A stretch of DNA of 64,000 bases from Mycobacterium barrassiae (GCF_025822765.1 NZ_JACKUK010000011.1:1-64000); one strand, 5' to 3'. Positions 26,208 to 35,500 are shown, numbered from the stretch's first letter. Numbers and translations are program-made. The notes: generated from the letters alone by a model not told the origin.

Positions 26208-26854
26208 TGAAATACCAAGAGCTGTTCCAGTGCCTCAAGGGCGTCGGTGATCTCGATCTGTCTTCCCTCTGCCTGCCGGTCGAAGGGACCGCATTTGGTC
26301 TTTTCCCAATCAACTGCCAGGTCAGCCGGATAGATGACCGCATAGCTAGAATGTTGACGGAAGCCCGCAACGCTAATTCCACTTCTTTCCTTACCTATTT
26401 CACTGCCACCACTGAGCGAACGATAGGCTGGCTTGCGGGTGCCGTAGCACGCGATCCTTCACGGATATTGTTTTCATTGCGCAATATCGAATCGAATGAC
26501 CATTATGGCTATATGGGTTTAGCCTACGGGGATCCTGCTGGAGTTCGGATCGAAGGAGACGCGATTGTCCGATTTGCGGAGAAGTCGGAACCTGGTCTGA
26601 TGAGAAGCGCATTCTCATGCTTGGTCAACTGGGCGAAATTAGACCTCGGTATTGGCGATGTGTGGGTTAGGGTGTTGTCCGATAACCCGGCGGTCGGGTT
26701 TTATGAATCGTGCGGCTTTTCTAGAGAGAAAGAGATGCCACTTTACGAAACTCGCGGACGTTATGGCGAGCTTGTCGAGCTTTCAGAAATTCCGTCAGTT
26801 GATTGCGCGGGCGAATCTTCGCGCACCCTTGTGCATATGCGGTATTCGGTGTAA
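26207..26854 (+). CDS. GNAT-like N-acetyltransferase
   Basis: A 215-residue protein whose C-terminal third looks like a GNAT acyl-CoA site: FSCLVNWAKLDLGIGDVWVRVLSDNPAVGFYESCGFSREKEMPLYE. NPAVGFYESCGF is the motif-B signature. The N-terminal half (YQELFQCLKGVGDLDLSSLCLPVEGTAFGLFPINCQ) is not recognised. Its ATG overlaps the aminotransferase stop by one base, so the two are translated together. The most economical role is N-acetylation or other N-acylation of the amino sugar made by the aminotransferase. That is inference from context. Confidence 0.7.
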   Translation: MKYQELFQCLKGVGDLDLSSLCLPVEGTAFGLFPINCQVSRIDDRIARMLTEARNANSTSFLTYFTATTERTIGWLAGAVARDPSRILFSLRNIESNDHYGYMGLAYGDPAGVRIEGDAIVRFAEKSEPGLMRSAFSCLVNWAKLDLGIGDVWVRVLSDNPAVGFYESCGFSREKEMPLYETRGRYGELVELSEIPSVDCAGESSRTLVHMRYSV

Positions 26855-27084
26855 TCCTTCAGTAAGTAGCAATTAGAACCACTTCAGACCTGATCTGATT
26901 ACCGTCGTCGGTTCAATGGTCTGTAGGTCGTTGGGCTGCATACTCGGTTTTGCTGGTTCGGATGTGTGCACTAGCCGGTGGCCATTGGGTGCCGGGGGGG
27001 CCTACGTGCGCACCGTGAAGAGGTCTTCGGGATGGCGGTGCAAGTCTGTGGTCGTCACGTAGGGGGTCGCGGAAGGTCAAGCAT

Positions 27085-27270
27085 TTGGGCTAGGCCGTGG
27101 ACGAGGTTGGGATCGCCGTACTCTCGTAGGTGGGCGCGCAGCGGTTGGCGGCACTCGGCGGTGGCGATTTCGACGTGGTTGGTGTCGCACCAAGGCGTTG
27201 CCGGCTGATGAGTTCGTTCTTGAACAGTTCGAAGGTGATCTCGGCCAACGCTCGATTAGCGCAGCGTCGA
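27085..27270 (-). mobile_element. decayed IS3-family transposase (integrase core) remnant
   Basis: Reading the minus strand, CANRALAEITFELFKNELISRQ, then in a shifted frame PWCDTNHVEIATAE, matches the IS3 ORFB pattern CDNALAESxFxLFKxELI...W...DVExATxEWVxWFN. It is interrupted by frameshifts and has no start or DDE triad. Another IS scar between island modules; the rest of 26855-27542 holds no gene. Confidence 0.5.
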
Positions 27271-27542
27271 CGGAGCCGGCCGAGCGGGACGCATTGCGCG
27301 ATGAGCCGTCGGGTATCGGCCCCGGAGGTGTACTACCTATCGCTGGTATTGACGACCGACTGTCTTGGCGAGCTGCCGACTGTTCAATGGGGGTCCTGGC
27401 ATAACGAAATCGCCTGCACGAGACCCTGCGAGTTCGCCAACCCCGGCCCCGGAACCAAGTAGGAACGAACCTGGGGTACCTCAAGAACAATTGGTGGCTA
27501 GGCTCATCCTTGGAATTGGGATATCCGGAAGGGGTTGCGCGC

Positions 27543-28310
27543 TTGATCACGATTATCGATGACGAACAGGAAGTCGTGATCGTTCGCGACGGCGAGCAGG
27601 AAGTTCGCCACAGCCTTTCCTCGGCCGAGGGTTTCGGAGCCGTTTCGCGTGCATGGATCCGGGCTGGCTGGGACACCAAGTATGTTTACAGTTTCGCCTG
27701 GATGGGTCGCCCGATCATCCAACTCCCAGAGGACATGATCCGTCTCCAGGAGGTCATCTGGAACCTCAAGCCCGACGTGCTAATCGAGACCGGCGTCGCC
27801 CACGGGGGTTCGCTGATTTTCTATGCTTCACTGTTCGAGGCGATGGGCAAGGGCCGTGTCATTGGCATCGACATCGAGATTCGCCTGCATAACCGTGAGG
27901 CGATCGAGGCGCATCCAATGAAGAAGCGGATCGAGTTGCTCGAGGGCTCGTCGACAGCGCCCCACATCGTCGATCAAGTGAAGGCGCTGGTGAAGCAGGG
28001 CGAGACAGTGCTGGTCGTGCTCGATTCCAACCACACGAAGGGCCATGTGCTCGACGAACTTCGCGCCTATGCACCGCTCGTCAGTGTAGGCAGCTACATC
28101 GTTGCAACCGATGGTGTGATGGAGCAGGTTAAAGGCGGCCCCCGCACAGGCGACGATTGGGACTGGAACAATCCCAAGGCGGCGGCGCACGCCTTCGTGG
28201 CTGAAAACGAGCGGTTCACGATCGAGGAGCCGACCTTCCCCTTCAATGAGGGCGTCGTGACCGAGCGTGTGACCTACTGGCCCGATGCATTCATCAAGCG
28301 CATAGCCTGA
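27543..28310 (+). CDS. CmcI/cephalosporin-hydroxylase-family methyltransferase
   Basis: About 255 residues from TTG 27543, which has GGAAGGGG eight bases upstream; TTG 27510 is an alternative. The family is CmcI-like (historically 'cephalosporin hydroxylase'), which includes the rhamnosyl O-methyltransferase Rv2959c of M. tuberculosis phenolic glycolipid synthesis. FAWMGRPIIQLPEDMIRLQEVIWNLKPDVLIETGVAHGGSLIFYASLFEAMG is the SAM motif I region. IGIDIEIR and VLVVLDSNHTKGHVLDELRAYAPLVSVGSYIVATDG carry the acidic and His/Asp residues. Predicted sugar O-methyltransferase. IS debris lies on both sides, so it may have arrived as a separate cassette. Confidence 0.82.
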   Translation: MITIIDDEQEVVIVRDGEQEVRHSLSSAEGFGAVSRAWIRAGWDTKYVYSFAWMGRPIIQLPEDMIRLQEVIWNLKPDVLIETGVAHGGSLIFYASLFEAMGKGRVIGIDIEIRLHNREAIEAHPMKKRIELLEGSSTAPHIVDQVKALVKQGETVLVVLDSNHTKGHVLDELRAYAPLVSVGSYIVATDGVMEQVKGGPRTGDDWDWNNPKAAAHAFVAENERFTIEEPTFPFNEGVVTERVTYWPDAFIKRIA

Positions 28311-28568
28311 CAGCTCGGTGGGTATGTGCCGCAGACCCGATCGCCGCCGGTGGGCAACCGTAGGTAGGTGTTGTCATCAAGATGCTTGACGTCGGTCACG
28401 AGGACCGTTCGGCCGCTGGCGCCGAAGTGTTCGGCGACGAGGTCCGCCTGCATCGACGTCTCGTCTGGCACGCAGAGGTCATCGCCCTCCAAAGGCGACT
28501 TCTACCGTATGAATGACCGCGACCCCGGGCGAGTCCCGGGATCAACCAACGGACTATGAACACCAAGG

Positions 28569-28615
28569 GGGTCAATTTCAACCCTTGGAAGGGTCAATTT
28601 CAACCGTTGTTGACA
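28569..28615 (+). repeat. two 15-bp direct repeats, probable IS21-type terminus
   Basis: GGGTCAATTTCAACC occurs at 28569-28583 and 28591-28605, followed by GTTGTTGACA. Multiple short terminal repeats ending in CA are a feature of IS21-family elements, and this wording recalls actinobacterial IS21 ends. No istA or istB gene is present nearby; the flanking parts of 28311-28907 contain no gene I can support. Confidence 0.45.
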
Positions 28616-28907
28616 CACCAACTACCAAGGCCGAGCTTGGCACCGCGACTGGCTGTCAGGGCGCAAAAGGCCCAGTGGTCGACGGCCTCCTAGGGTGGTT
28701 GTTGCACGTGGCGGTACTAACACGGCGCAATCTTGCGCGGAAGCCACCGTCGAAAGGGTGAAGGTTTCGGCGCAACTCTTGCGAGTGGTGTAGGCAAAGC
28801 AACTATCGGTCTGTTCCTACTCGGTTGCGAGGGCCGGGGTTGGCTGACTCGTAGGGTGTGCTTGCGGCAATATGGGCGGCGATCGACCAAGCGATGAAGG
28901 GGTCAGC

Positions 28908-30230
28908 TTGAGGATTACGGTAATCGGTTCCGGCTACGTCGGCCTGGTGACGGGCGCCTGCCTGGCGGACAGCGGTAACGAGGTCGTGTGCGTCGATATC
29001 GATCACGCCAAGATCGACCGACTGCTCGCGGGGGAGGTTCCGATCTACGAACCCCGGCTGGCTGAACTGATCGAAACTGACCGGGAGAACGGGCTTATCG
29101 ACTTCACCACCGACATCCAGGGCGGAGTCGAACACGGTGACGTGATCTTCATCGCTGTCCCGACGCCCATGAGCGACAGCGGCGCGGCCGACCTCACCTA
29201 CGTGTACTCCGCGGCAGAAGACATCGGTTCTCATATGGACCGCTACAAGGTAGTCGTCAACAAGTCGACCGTCCCCGTCGGAACTGCCGACGAAATTCAA
29301 GCGATCATCAGCAAGAAGACCAACCACGAGTTCGACGTCGTGTCCAACCCCGAATTTCTGAAGCAGGGAAAGGCGATTGCCGACTTCATGGAGCCCGACC
29401 GCGTGGTGATCGGCAGCGACTCGCAGCGCGCTCTCGCGATCATGCGAGAGATCTACGAGCCGTTCCTGCGCAAATCCCGTCCACTGATCGCGATGGACAC
29501 TAGAAGCGCCGAGATGGCAAAGTACGCGGCCAATTCCTTTCTCGCGATGAAGATTTCTTTCATCAACGAGATCTCGAATTTGTGCGAGAGGGCCGGCGCC
29601 GATGTCTCGGCGGTACGAGAGGCCGTTGGGGCCGACAAGCGCATCGGCTATGAATTCCTGTTTCCCGGGATCGGCTACGGCGGCTCATGCCTGCCGAAAG
29701 ATGTTCAGGCCCTTCTATATACCGCGGACGGACTGGGGTTGGGCATGCGACTGTTGCGCGCGGTGGAGCAGGTCAACAGCGAGCAGAAGGCCGTTCTCGT
29801 ATCCAAGGTGGTCACTCGTTTCGGGGGCGAGTCCGTGAGTCTGGACGGTCTGCGCATCGCGATGTGGGGCCTCAGCTTCAAGCCAAGGACCGACGACGTG
29901 CGGGAGGCCCCGTCCCTGGTCATCGCGAAGAGGCTGGTCGAGTTGGGGGCGTTAGTGCGTGCCTTCGATCCCGAAGCAACCGAGCAGGCGAAAAAGAAGC
30001 TAGGCGATTCAATCGAATACGCCGGAAGCATGTACGAGGCCGTCGAGGACGCGGATGCGCTGCTACTGCTCACGGAGTGGAAACAGTTCCAGCGGCCATC
30101 GTGGCAGCGCGTCAAATCGGCCATGCGAGGCCATGTCGTGTTTGATGGGCGAAACATCTACGACCCTGACAAGCTGCGGGCTGAGGGCTTCGAGTACCAC
30201 GGCATGGGCCGGAACAAAGGAAAACAGTGA
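28908..30230 (+). CDS. UDP-glucose 6-dehydrogenase
   Basis: A 440-residue NAD-dependent UDP-sugar dehydrogenase. RITVIGSGYVGLVTGACLADSGNEVVCVDID is the N-terminal NAD motif. VNKSTVPVGTADEI and SNPEFLKQGKAIADFMEPDRVVIG are conserved. The catalytic Cys lies in FPGIGYGGSCLPKDVQAL near residue 255, and MWGLSFKPRTDDVREAPSLVI starts the C-terminal UDP-binding domain. TTG 28908 is preceded by GAAGGGG; ATG 28872 upstream has no ribosome site. Oxidises UDP-glucose to UDP-glucuronate. It may provide glucuronic acid for a GPL oligosaccharide or another glycan. Confidence 0.9.
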   Translation: MRITVIGSGYVGLVTGACLADSGNEVVCVDIDHAKIDRLLAGEVPIYEPRLAELIETDRENGLIDFTTDIQGGVEHGDVIFIAVPTPMSDSGAADLTYVYSAAEDIGSHMDRYKVVVNKSTVPVGTADEIQAIISKKTNHEFDVVSNPEFLKQGKAIADFMEPDRVVIGSDSQRALAIMREIYEPFLRKSRPLIAMDTRSAEMAKYAANSFLAMKISFINEISNLCERAGADVSAVREAVGADKRIGYEFLFPGIGYGGSCLPKDVQALLYTADGLGLGMRLLRAVEQVNSEQKAVLVSKVVTRFGGESVSLDGLRIAMWGLSFKPRTDDVREAPSLVIAKRLVELGALVRAFDPEATEQAKKKLGDSIEYAGSMYEAVEDADALLLLTEWKQFQRPSWQRVKSAMRGHVVFDGRNIYDPDKLRAEGFEYHGMGRNKGKQ

Positions 30231-30288
30231 GACCCCTTTCCGGTACGGACGCCCACGTGACTTCAACCATCGAAGCAAGGAGCAGTTC

Positions 30289-30930
30289 ATGAAATTCAGC
30301 GAATTGTCGTCCCTTCCTGTCGTGAATTTGTACGCCGGCGATGTTCCCGACATGCCTGAATACCAAACGAGGCAACTAGTAGGTCTCTCTCTGGTACAGG
30401 AAGATAAATGGCATATTCGTCACGACGTGACGAAGCCGCTCCCAATTCCTGGCGAATCAGTCGATATCTACCAATCCGAGGACGTGTTCGAACACATAGA
30501 GTTCGACCGGCTTCCTGCGACGATTTCCGAGATCTACCGAGTCCTGAAGAAGGGCGGGCTCTTTAGGTTGTCACTTCCAGACTATCGATGCGATGTCCTG
30601 GTCGAAAGATCCCTGAAAGACGCAGATGGCAATATCATTTTCGATCCGGGTGGCGGCGGAGCATTCAAACGACGTCCACCTATCTTTGGAAAGAAAAAAG
30701 TGGTGAAGGGTGGTCACGTTTGGTTCCCGGTATACGAGAACATTGTGGAGCTATTCGCCAATACTCGATTTTCGAGCGTTGAATTCCTTCACTATTATGA
30801 CGAGACCGGGGCCCCCCATACCAACCCCATCGATTATTCGAAGGGCTATGTTAAGAGAACGCCGGATAACGACGAGCGGGTAGCTCACCCATTCAGGCCA
30901 ATGTCGATAGTGGTTGACTGCATCAAGTGA
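30289..30930 (+). CDS. SAM-dependent methyltransferase-like protein
   Basis: A 213-residue protein. ATG 30289 follows an AAGGAGCAGTTC site, 58 bp after the dehydrogenase gene, probably in the same transcript. DVFEHIEFDRLPATISEIYRVLKKGGLFRLSLPDYRCDV is the post-motif region of Methyltransf_11 enzymes (DVxEHI...EIxRVLKxGGxFRLxLPDY). The canonical GxGxG motif is not visible; VNLYAGDVPDMPEYQ stands where motif I would be, so SAM binding is not certain. Composition is AT-richer than the surrounding genes. Likely a sugar modification enzyme. Confidence 0.68.
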   Translation: MKFSELSSLPVVNLYAGDVPDMPEYQTRQLVGLSLVQEDKWHIRHDVTKPLPIPGESVDIYQSEDVFEHIEFDRLPATISEIYRVLKKGGLFRLSLPDYRCDVLVERSLKDADGNIIFDPGGGGAFKRRPPIFGKKKVVKGGHVWFPVYENIVELFANTRFSSVEFLHYYDETGAPHTNPIDYSKGYVKRTPDNDERVAHPFRPMSIVVDCIK

Positions 30931-31057
30931 TCCCGTAGCGAATAACGCGATATATGAGTAGCGATTCCAGATCCACGTGCCATTCAACGATTGCATTCTC
31001 GGACCGGCAAATTGCGTGGCAGATCGCTTCGGCGATGGCACGCCATGCCGATCAACC

Positions 31058-31849
31058 TTATATATCCGACTCGGCTGCGAGCCGATAGCCGCGCATCGCG
31101 AACGGGGTAAGAGCCACGAAAAGGACGGTCGCCCACAAGAGGGTCATCGTCAGCGGCCACGCCACGGGTCCGCCGAGCGCCAAGGACCGCATCGTCTCAA
31201 TGGGTGGGCTCAACGGCTGCATGCGCACGATCAACTGAAGGGTCTCGGGGTACATATGGATCGGGGTGGTACCGGGGTTGAGGAAAGCCAGCGCGATGGT
31301 TCCGGCCGAGACCAAAGTGATGATGCTCTGTGCTTTGGCGTGGATGACCACCACCGTCACCACCATCGTGAACCCGACGACCACGATCGAGGGAATCAAT
31401 ATGAACAACAGTGCCGCCGCCCAGCCTTGAGTGAAACGCAGCCCCATCACCAAGCCAAGCGCGGTGATGACAACCGTTCCAAAGAGCGCGCGCACCACCT
31501 CCGAGGCGAGTCGTCCGGTGAGAACACTGGCTCGATGCACCGGTAGCACCCACATTCGCCCAAGCAGCCTTGATTGCCGGTCCAGCTGGATACCCACCGA
31601 ATTGCCGAGGGCGCCGAACAACGCGGATAGCACTGCGCAGACCGGAACCAGGCCGTAAACGCTTTCGACACCAGTGACCTTGTACACCCGCTCACCCAAG
31701 ATCACCTGATAAAGCACCAGAAGAAAGATCGGGAAAACCAGCGATCCCAAAAGGACAACGCGGTCGCGCCGCCACCGGGTGAGCAGGCGAGCGGCTTGGA
31801 CCCAAGTCTGCGACAGCAGCGAGTGGTTCAGCGCTCGGTGCGGAGTCAC
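31058..31849 (-). CDS. drrC: ABC-2 transporter permease DrrC
   Basis: A 263-residue permease with about six hydrophobic segments from residue 30 (VVLLGSLVFPIFLLVLYQVIL) to the C-terminus. LLGRMWVLPVHRASVLTGRLASEVVRALFGTVVITALGLVMGL is the typical ABC-2 region. The GTG start overlaps the drrB stop (GTGA). DrrABC systems export lipids in mycobacteria (PDIM in M. tuberculosis), and drr genes are also present in M. avium GPL loci. Here it probably moves GPL or a GPL precursor. Confidence 0.85.
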   Translation of the reverse strand: MTPHRALNHSLLSQTWVQAARLLTRWRRDRVVLLGSLVFPIFLLVLYQVILGERVYKVTGVESVYGLVPVCAVLSALFGALGNSVGIQLDRQSRLLGRMWVLPVHRASVLTGRLASEVVRALFGTVVITALGLVMGLRFTQGWAAALLFILIPSIVVVGFTMVVTVVVIHAKAQSIITLVSAGTIALAFLNPGTTPIHMYPETLQLIVRMQPLSPPIETMRSLALGGPVAWPLTMTLLWATVLFVALTPFAMRGYRLAAESDI

Positions 31850-32586
31850 GCAGTGCGCCTTTGCATCTGGATCGTGATCGTGCCGAACACCAACACCATG
31901 CCTATACACCACGTCAGCGTGATTGCCAGGTTGTCAGTGAGATGCCCGGCCCCCAGACCGCGCAAAGCTTCGGCTGCCTGTGACACCGGCTGATTGCGCA
32001 CCACCGGCCGCAGATATTCAGGAAAGGTCGATTCGGGTGCTATTCCAGTGGACAGCATGAAAAGCAGTAGCGAAGGGATGAACAGTATGTAAGTAGCACC
32101 TTGAATGCTGTTCGCGCGCGAACCGAGTGCGTCCGCGCCCAAAGCGACGCCCAAGCACAGCAGCAATGCCAGGAGTACGAAAGCCACGCTGTATCCGAAG
32201 CCGCCGGCAAACCGGAAACCGAATGCGTAACCAGCGGTCACAGCCACCACCATTGCCAAACCAGCGCGGATGAGGGTGGCTGTCATGCGGGCGGCTACCG
32301 GGGCCACCGCCGCTACCGGCAACGTCTTCAACCGCTCGCCGAACCAAGACAGGTGGTCACGCACCGCGCGATCTGCGGTCATCAGGCCGACGAAGATCAT
32401 TGACTGCACAACCACCGCAGGGACCAGGTATTGCGAATACGTGAGTTCGCCGGTGTCGACCAGACCGCGCAGCGCCACGCTGAAGCCGGCTAGATACACC
32501 ACTGGGGACGCCAATTCGAAGATCAACCCACCGTCCCGCGCTGACGTCTTCAAAGACCGTTCGGTAAGGGCAGCTAGTGGCGTCAT
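31846..32586 (-). CDS. drrB: ABC-2 transporter permease DrrB
   Basis: A 246-residue ABC-2 permease. GLIFELASPVVYLAGFSVALRGLVDTGELTYSQYLVPAVVVQSMIFVGLMTADRAVRDHLSWFGERLKTLPVAAVAPVAARM is the N-terminal membrane and coupling region, with further hydrophobic stretches to residue 246. ATG (32584-32586) overlaps the drrA stop as ATGA. It partners DrrC to form the membrane channel. Confidence 0.87.
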   Translation of the reverse strand: MTPLAALTERSLKTSARDGGLIFELASPVVYLAGFSVALRGLVDTGELTYSQYLVPAVVVQSMIFVGLMTADRAVRDHLSWFGERLKTLPVAAVAPVAARMTATLIRAGLAMVVAVTAGYAFGFRFAGGFGYSVAFVLLALLLCLGVALGADALGSRANSIQGATYILFIPSLLLFMLSTGIAPESTFPEYLRPVVRNQPVSQAAEALRGLGAGHLTDNLAITLTWCIGMVLVFGTITIQMQRRTA

Positions 32587-33527
32587 GGATGGGTGACGGT
32601 CCGATCGGTGAGATGCAGAAATGCCTCATCCAACGATGGTTTACGCAGAGAAATGTCGGAGAGTTCAATGCCTTGTGCATCGATCCGGCGGAACACATCG
32701 ACCAGCATGGCAACCCCGCCGACGGCAACCACCGAGACCGAGTTGTTGTCTGCATCTACATCCACCCCGTCGAGTCCAGCCAGTGCCGCCGCCACCCGTG
32801 GCAGGTCGGCTGGGTTCGCTGGGCTCACCTGGCAATAGTCTGCGCCTACGCGACGCTTCAGTTCCTCGGCGGTGCCGCTGGCGATCACCCGTCCATGATC
32901 GATGACGACTACCGAGTCGCTTAAGATGTCGGCCTCTTCCAGGTACTGCGTGGTCAGTAGAACGGTGGTTCCCTGCTTGGCCAAATCGTCGATGAGATCC
33001 CAGACGTCGCGGCGGCTGCGCGGGTCGAGGCCGACGGTCGGCTCGTCGAGGAACAGCACTTTCGGCGGCACCATCAGCCCGGCCGCGAGGTCCGCACGCC
33101 GCTGCATGCCTCCGGAGTACTTACCCACCGGCCTGTCGGCGGCCGCGACGAGGTCGAACCGTTCGATCAGTTCGTCGGCGCGTGCCTTTGCCTGCTTTCG
33201 GCTCATGCCCCGCAGCCTGCCGAACAAGACAAGGTTCTCCCAGCCGGTCAGCATGTAGTCCAGCGCGATGAACTGCCCGGCGAGCGAGATGCTTTCACGC
33301 ACCTTGGCGGGCTGGCGGGTGATGTCATAACCGGCGACCGTGCCGCCGCCTGTTGTCGGACGGATCCGTGTGGACAGAATATTGATGGTCGTTGTCTTGC
33401 CGGCGCCGTTTTGGCCGAGCAATCCGCACACCGTTCCGGCCGGAACGGAGAAGCTCACGCCCGACAGCGCATTCATTTTTTCGTAGATCTTTGTGAGGCC
33501 GACAACCTCGATCGCCAGTTCGCTCAC
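32583..33527 (-). CDS. drrA: ABC transporter ATP-binding protein DrrA
   Basis: A 314-residue ATPase of the daunorubicin-resistance type. Walker A is GQNGAGKTTT near residue 38, the signature is YSGGMQRRADLA, Walker B is KVLFLDEPTVGLD, and the H-loop position reads LLTTQYLEEAD (Gln replaces the usual His, as in DrrA proteins). The C-terminal extension after residue 220 (GVAMLVDVFRRIDAQGIELSDISLRKPSLDEAFLHLT) is typical of DrrA. GTG 33527 was chosen because similarity begins there. First gene of drrABC. Confidence 0.92.
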   Translation of the reverse strand: MSELAIEVVGLTKIYEKMNALSGVSFSVPAGTVCGLLGQNGAGKTTTINILSTRIRPTTGGGTVAGYDITRQPAKVRESISLAGQFIALDYMLTGWENLVLFGRLRGMSRKQAKARADELIERFDLVAAADRPVGKYSGGMQRRADLAAGLMVPPKVLFLDEPTVGLDPRSRRDVWDLIDDLAKQGTTVLLTTQYLEEADILSDSVVVIDHGRVIASGTAEELKRRVGADYCQVSPANPADLPRVAAALAGLDGVDVDADNNSVSVVAVGGVAMLVDVFRRIDAQGIELSDISLRKPSLDEAFLHLTDRTVTHP

Positions 33528-33937
33528 AGTCGGGAGTATTCCATGTCGCGTTCTCGAGTGTTTGCCCAACTGGCACTTGGACCTGTCCGAGGGATCCGGT
33601 GAACCACGACTAGGCCGAGCATGGAACCCCCCAAGCCGGCGGGTCCGTGCAGGTGACAGATGCGATCAATCTCCGGTGTCGGAGGTGCCGGGCAATCTGG
33701 GCATTGACCCCTGAGGGGGCGTCCACGCGTAGTCGCCGCATGAAACTCAAGCGGGGCTGGTCGGTCGCTGCGGCGCCGCCGAGCATTCGGCCGTTGCAGT
33801 GGAAATGACTGCCGGAGAACGACTTTGCGCTGTGATGTAGGTGCCGAACCGTTTGCTTCAGCGGCGGTAGCCTGCGGTGGCCGTCGCGATGATGTGGTCC
33901 TGCGTGGCACTGCACCAGGTACCGCGCTGAAACGTCG
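33528..33937. other. intergenic region, no gene recognised
   Basis: About 410 bp between two genes on the minus strand. Frames of up to about 125 codons overlap on both strands, but none resembles a known protein. It probably contains the drrA promoter. Confidence 0.4.
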
Positions 33938-35191
33938 TCAAGATGTTTTCGGCGACGCGGCTTCCTCGAAGAGGTCGGCGGCGTGGGCAACGCACTCGTC
34001 CGGTTTGGTCATCCGGGCGGCGAGATCGCGGGCTGCGGTGGCATGTTGCGGGGTGAGGATTTGTTGCAGATCGGCGGTCAGTGATTTGGCGGTGGTCTTC
34101 GAAAAGCTCCGAGCGGTGCCCACACCCAGGCGTTTGAGTTGATTTCCCCAGTATGGCTGGTCGGCCGAGCTCCACAGGATCACGGTGGGGACGCCGGCGC
34201 GCAGGCTTGCCGCGGTAGTGCCCGAGCCACCGTGGTGCACGATGGCACGGCACGCTGGAAAAATCTCGGCGTAATTGACCGCCCCGACTACCTTGATGTG
34301 GTCGGGATGCGGAACGTCGCTGTAGTCAGTCCCACCAGCACATACCAACCCTCGCTGGCCTAATTGGGCGCAGACGGTGCTGATCATTTCCATTGTTTCG
34401 GCGGGGGATTCGACAGGAATGCTGCCGGTGGCGAAACAGATCGGTGGCGGACCCGCGGCGATCCAAGTCGCCACCTCTTCATCGGCCGGCGTGCTCATCT
34501 GCGTGGTCAGCGCGCCGACAAAGGGCCGCTGGCCGTTCCATTTGGCCCATTCGGCCGCCAATCCAGGCACGGATACCGCGTCATAGCCTTGAATTTCCAG
34601 CCAGCCATGTTCGGCGATGCGCCGCGCTGCTCGTCGGGTGGCTTTCGGTAGACCCAGCGCGCGGCGCTGGGCTTCTTCGACATCTCGAGTCGCACGAAAG
34701 AACAGCCACTCTGAGATCGTGCCCCCCGAGCGGACCAGTGGGGCGGGCAGCATCGGAATGAGTTGGCCGTTGGGCCGCATCGGAAAGTGGTGCATGGAGA
34801 TCAACGGAATGCCGTAGTGCTCGGCGACGTTGGCCGCGGCCTGCTCGAAGTTGATCGCGGTCGACAGCAGATCGGCGCCGTCTGCCAGCGCCAACAGTGT
34901 CGTACCGACCTCTTCCCAGTGGCGGATGATCGGTGCCCACAACTCCCGCAACAGCCCTACTGGGTTACGGAAGAACTTCGCCCACAGATTGCGTACGAAA
35001 TCCTCGTTGAGAAGCGCCTGCACGTCTGGGCCGTACGGGACTGCAGTAAGCCCAGCTGCCTCGACGAACTCGACGAGGTCGGGGGCCACGGCCATACGTA
35101 CTTCGTGGCCTCGGCGTAGCAGTTCGCAACCGACAGCCAGGGACGGCTCGACGTCGCCGCGACTGCCCCAGCACGTCAGTACGAATTTCAT
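33938..35191 (-). CDS. GT1-family GPL glycosyltransferase (Gtf/Rtf type)
   Basis: A 417-residue GT1 enzyme with the same start block as the three gtf genes at 1.5-7.6 kb (MKFVLTCWGSRGDVEPSLAVGCELLRRGHEVRMAVAPDL) and the donor signature IVHHGGSGTTAASLRAGVPTVIL near residue 320. ATG (35189-35191) is used by alignment; the open frame extends about 590 bases further upstream, but that part has no similarity. It is separated from the other gtf genes by the sugar island and is transcribed away from the NRPS genes. Probably one of the basal GPL glycosyltransferases that was adjacent to the NRPS locus before the island expanded. Confidence 0.88.
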   Translation of the reverse strand: MKFVLTCWGSRGDVEPSLAVGCELLRRGHEVRMAVAPDLVEFVEAAGLTAVPYGPDVQALLNEDFVRNLWAKFFRNPVGLLRELWAPIIRHWEEVGTTLLALADGADLLSTAINFEQAAANVAEHYGIPLISMHHFPMRPNGQLIPMLPAPLVRSGGTISEWLFFRATRDVEEAQRRALGLPKATRRAARRIAEHGWLEIQGYDAVSVPGLAAEWAKWNGQRPFVGALTTQMSTPADEEVATWIAAGPPPICFATGSIPVESPAETMEMISTVCAQLGQRGLVCAGGTDYSDVPHPDHIKVVGAVNYAEIFPACRAIVHHGGSGTTAASLRAGVPTVILWSSADQPYWGNQLKRLGVGTARSFSKTTAKSLTADLQQILTPQHATAARDLAARMTKPDECVAHAADLFEEAASPKTS

Positions 35192-35500
35192 GGGGGAGTC
35201 TGGGCCTTTCGCTGGTCGTGTCGGTCCGCGACCGGAGATCTGTCCTTCATTATCTATAGCCATCTCTGATGGGAGACTTCCGGCGGATCTTTGAGCCCGA
35301 GGTGCGCGTCGGTTCCCGAGAAAGCCTCGATGTCGGACACCGGGGAAAGGCTCAGCTAAGTTCACGTCAAAATTTGCCTTGGCGGGCGACCTCGGACGAG
35401 AGTTTCCGCATATCTTTACGAGCATCGTTGTAATGCAACGGGACTGATGCGCCGTAACGCATGGCCGATTCTCGCCGGTTTTCCGGTACTTTTCGCCGGG
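35192..35500. other. divergent intergenic region
   Basis: About 310 bp between the gtf and the small ORF. Must contain the gtf promoter; no gene is visible. Confidence 0.45.

Noticed and set aside
28274-28492. A 72-codon minus-strand frame (GDDLCVPDETSMQADLVAEHFGASGRTVLVTDVKHLDD)
   Set aside because: Looks somewhat protein-like but overlaps the end of the CmcI-type gene, has no ribosome site, and I could not place it; possibly insertion-sequence debris.
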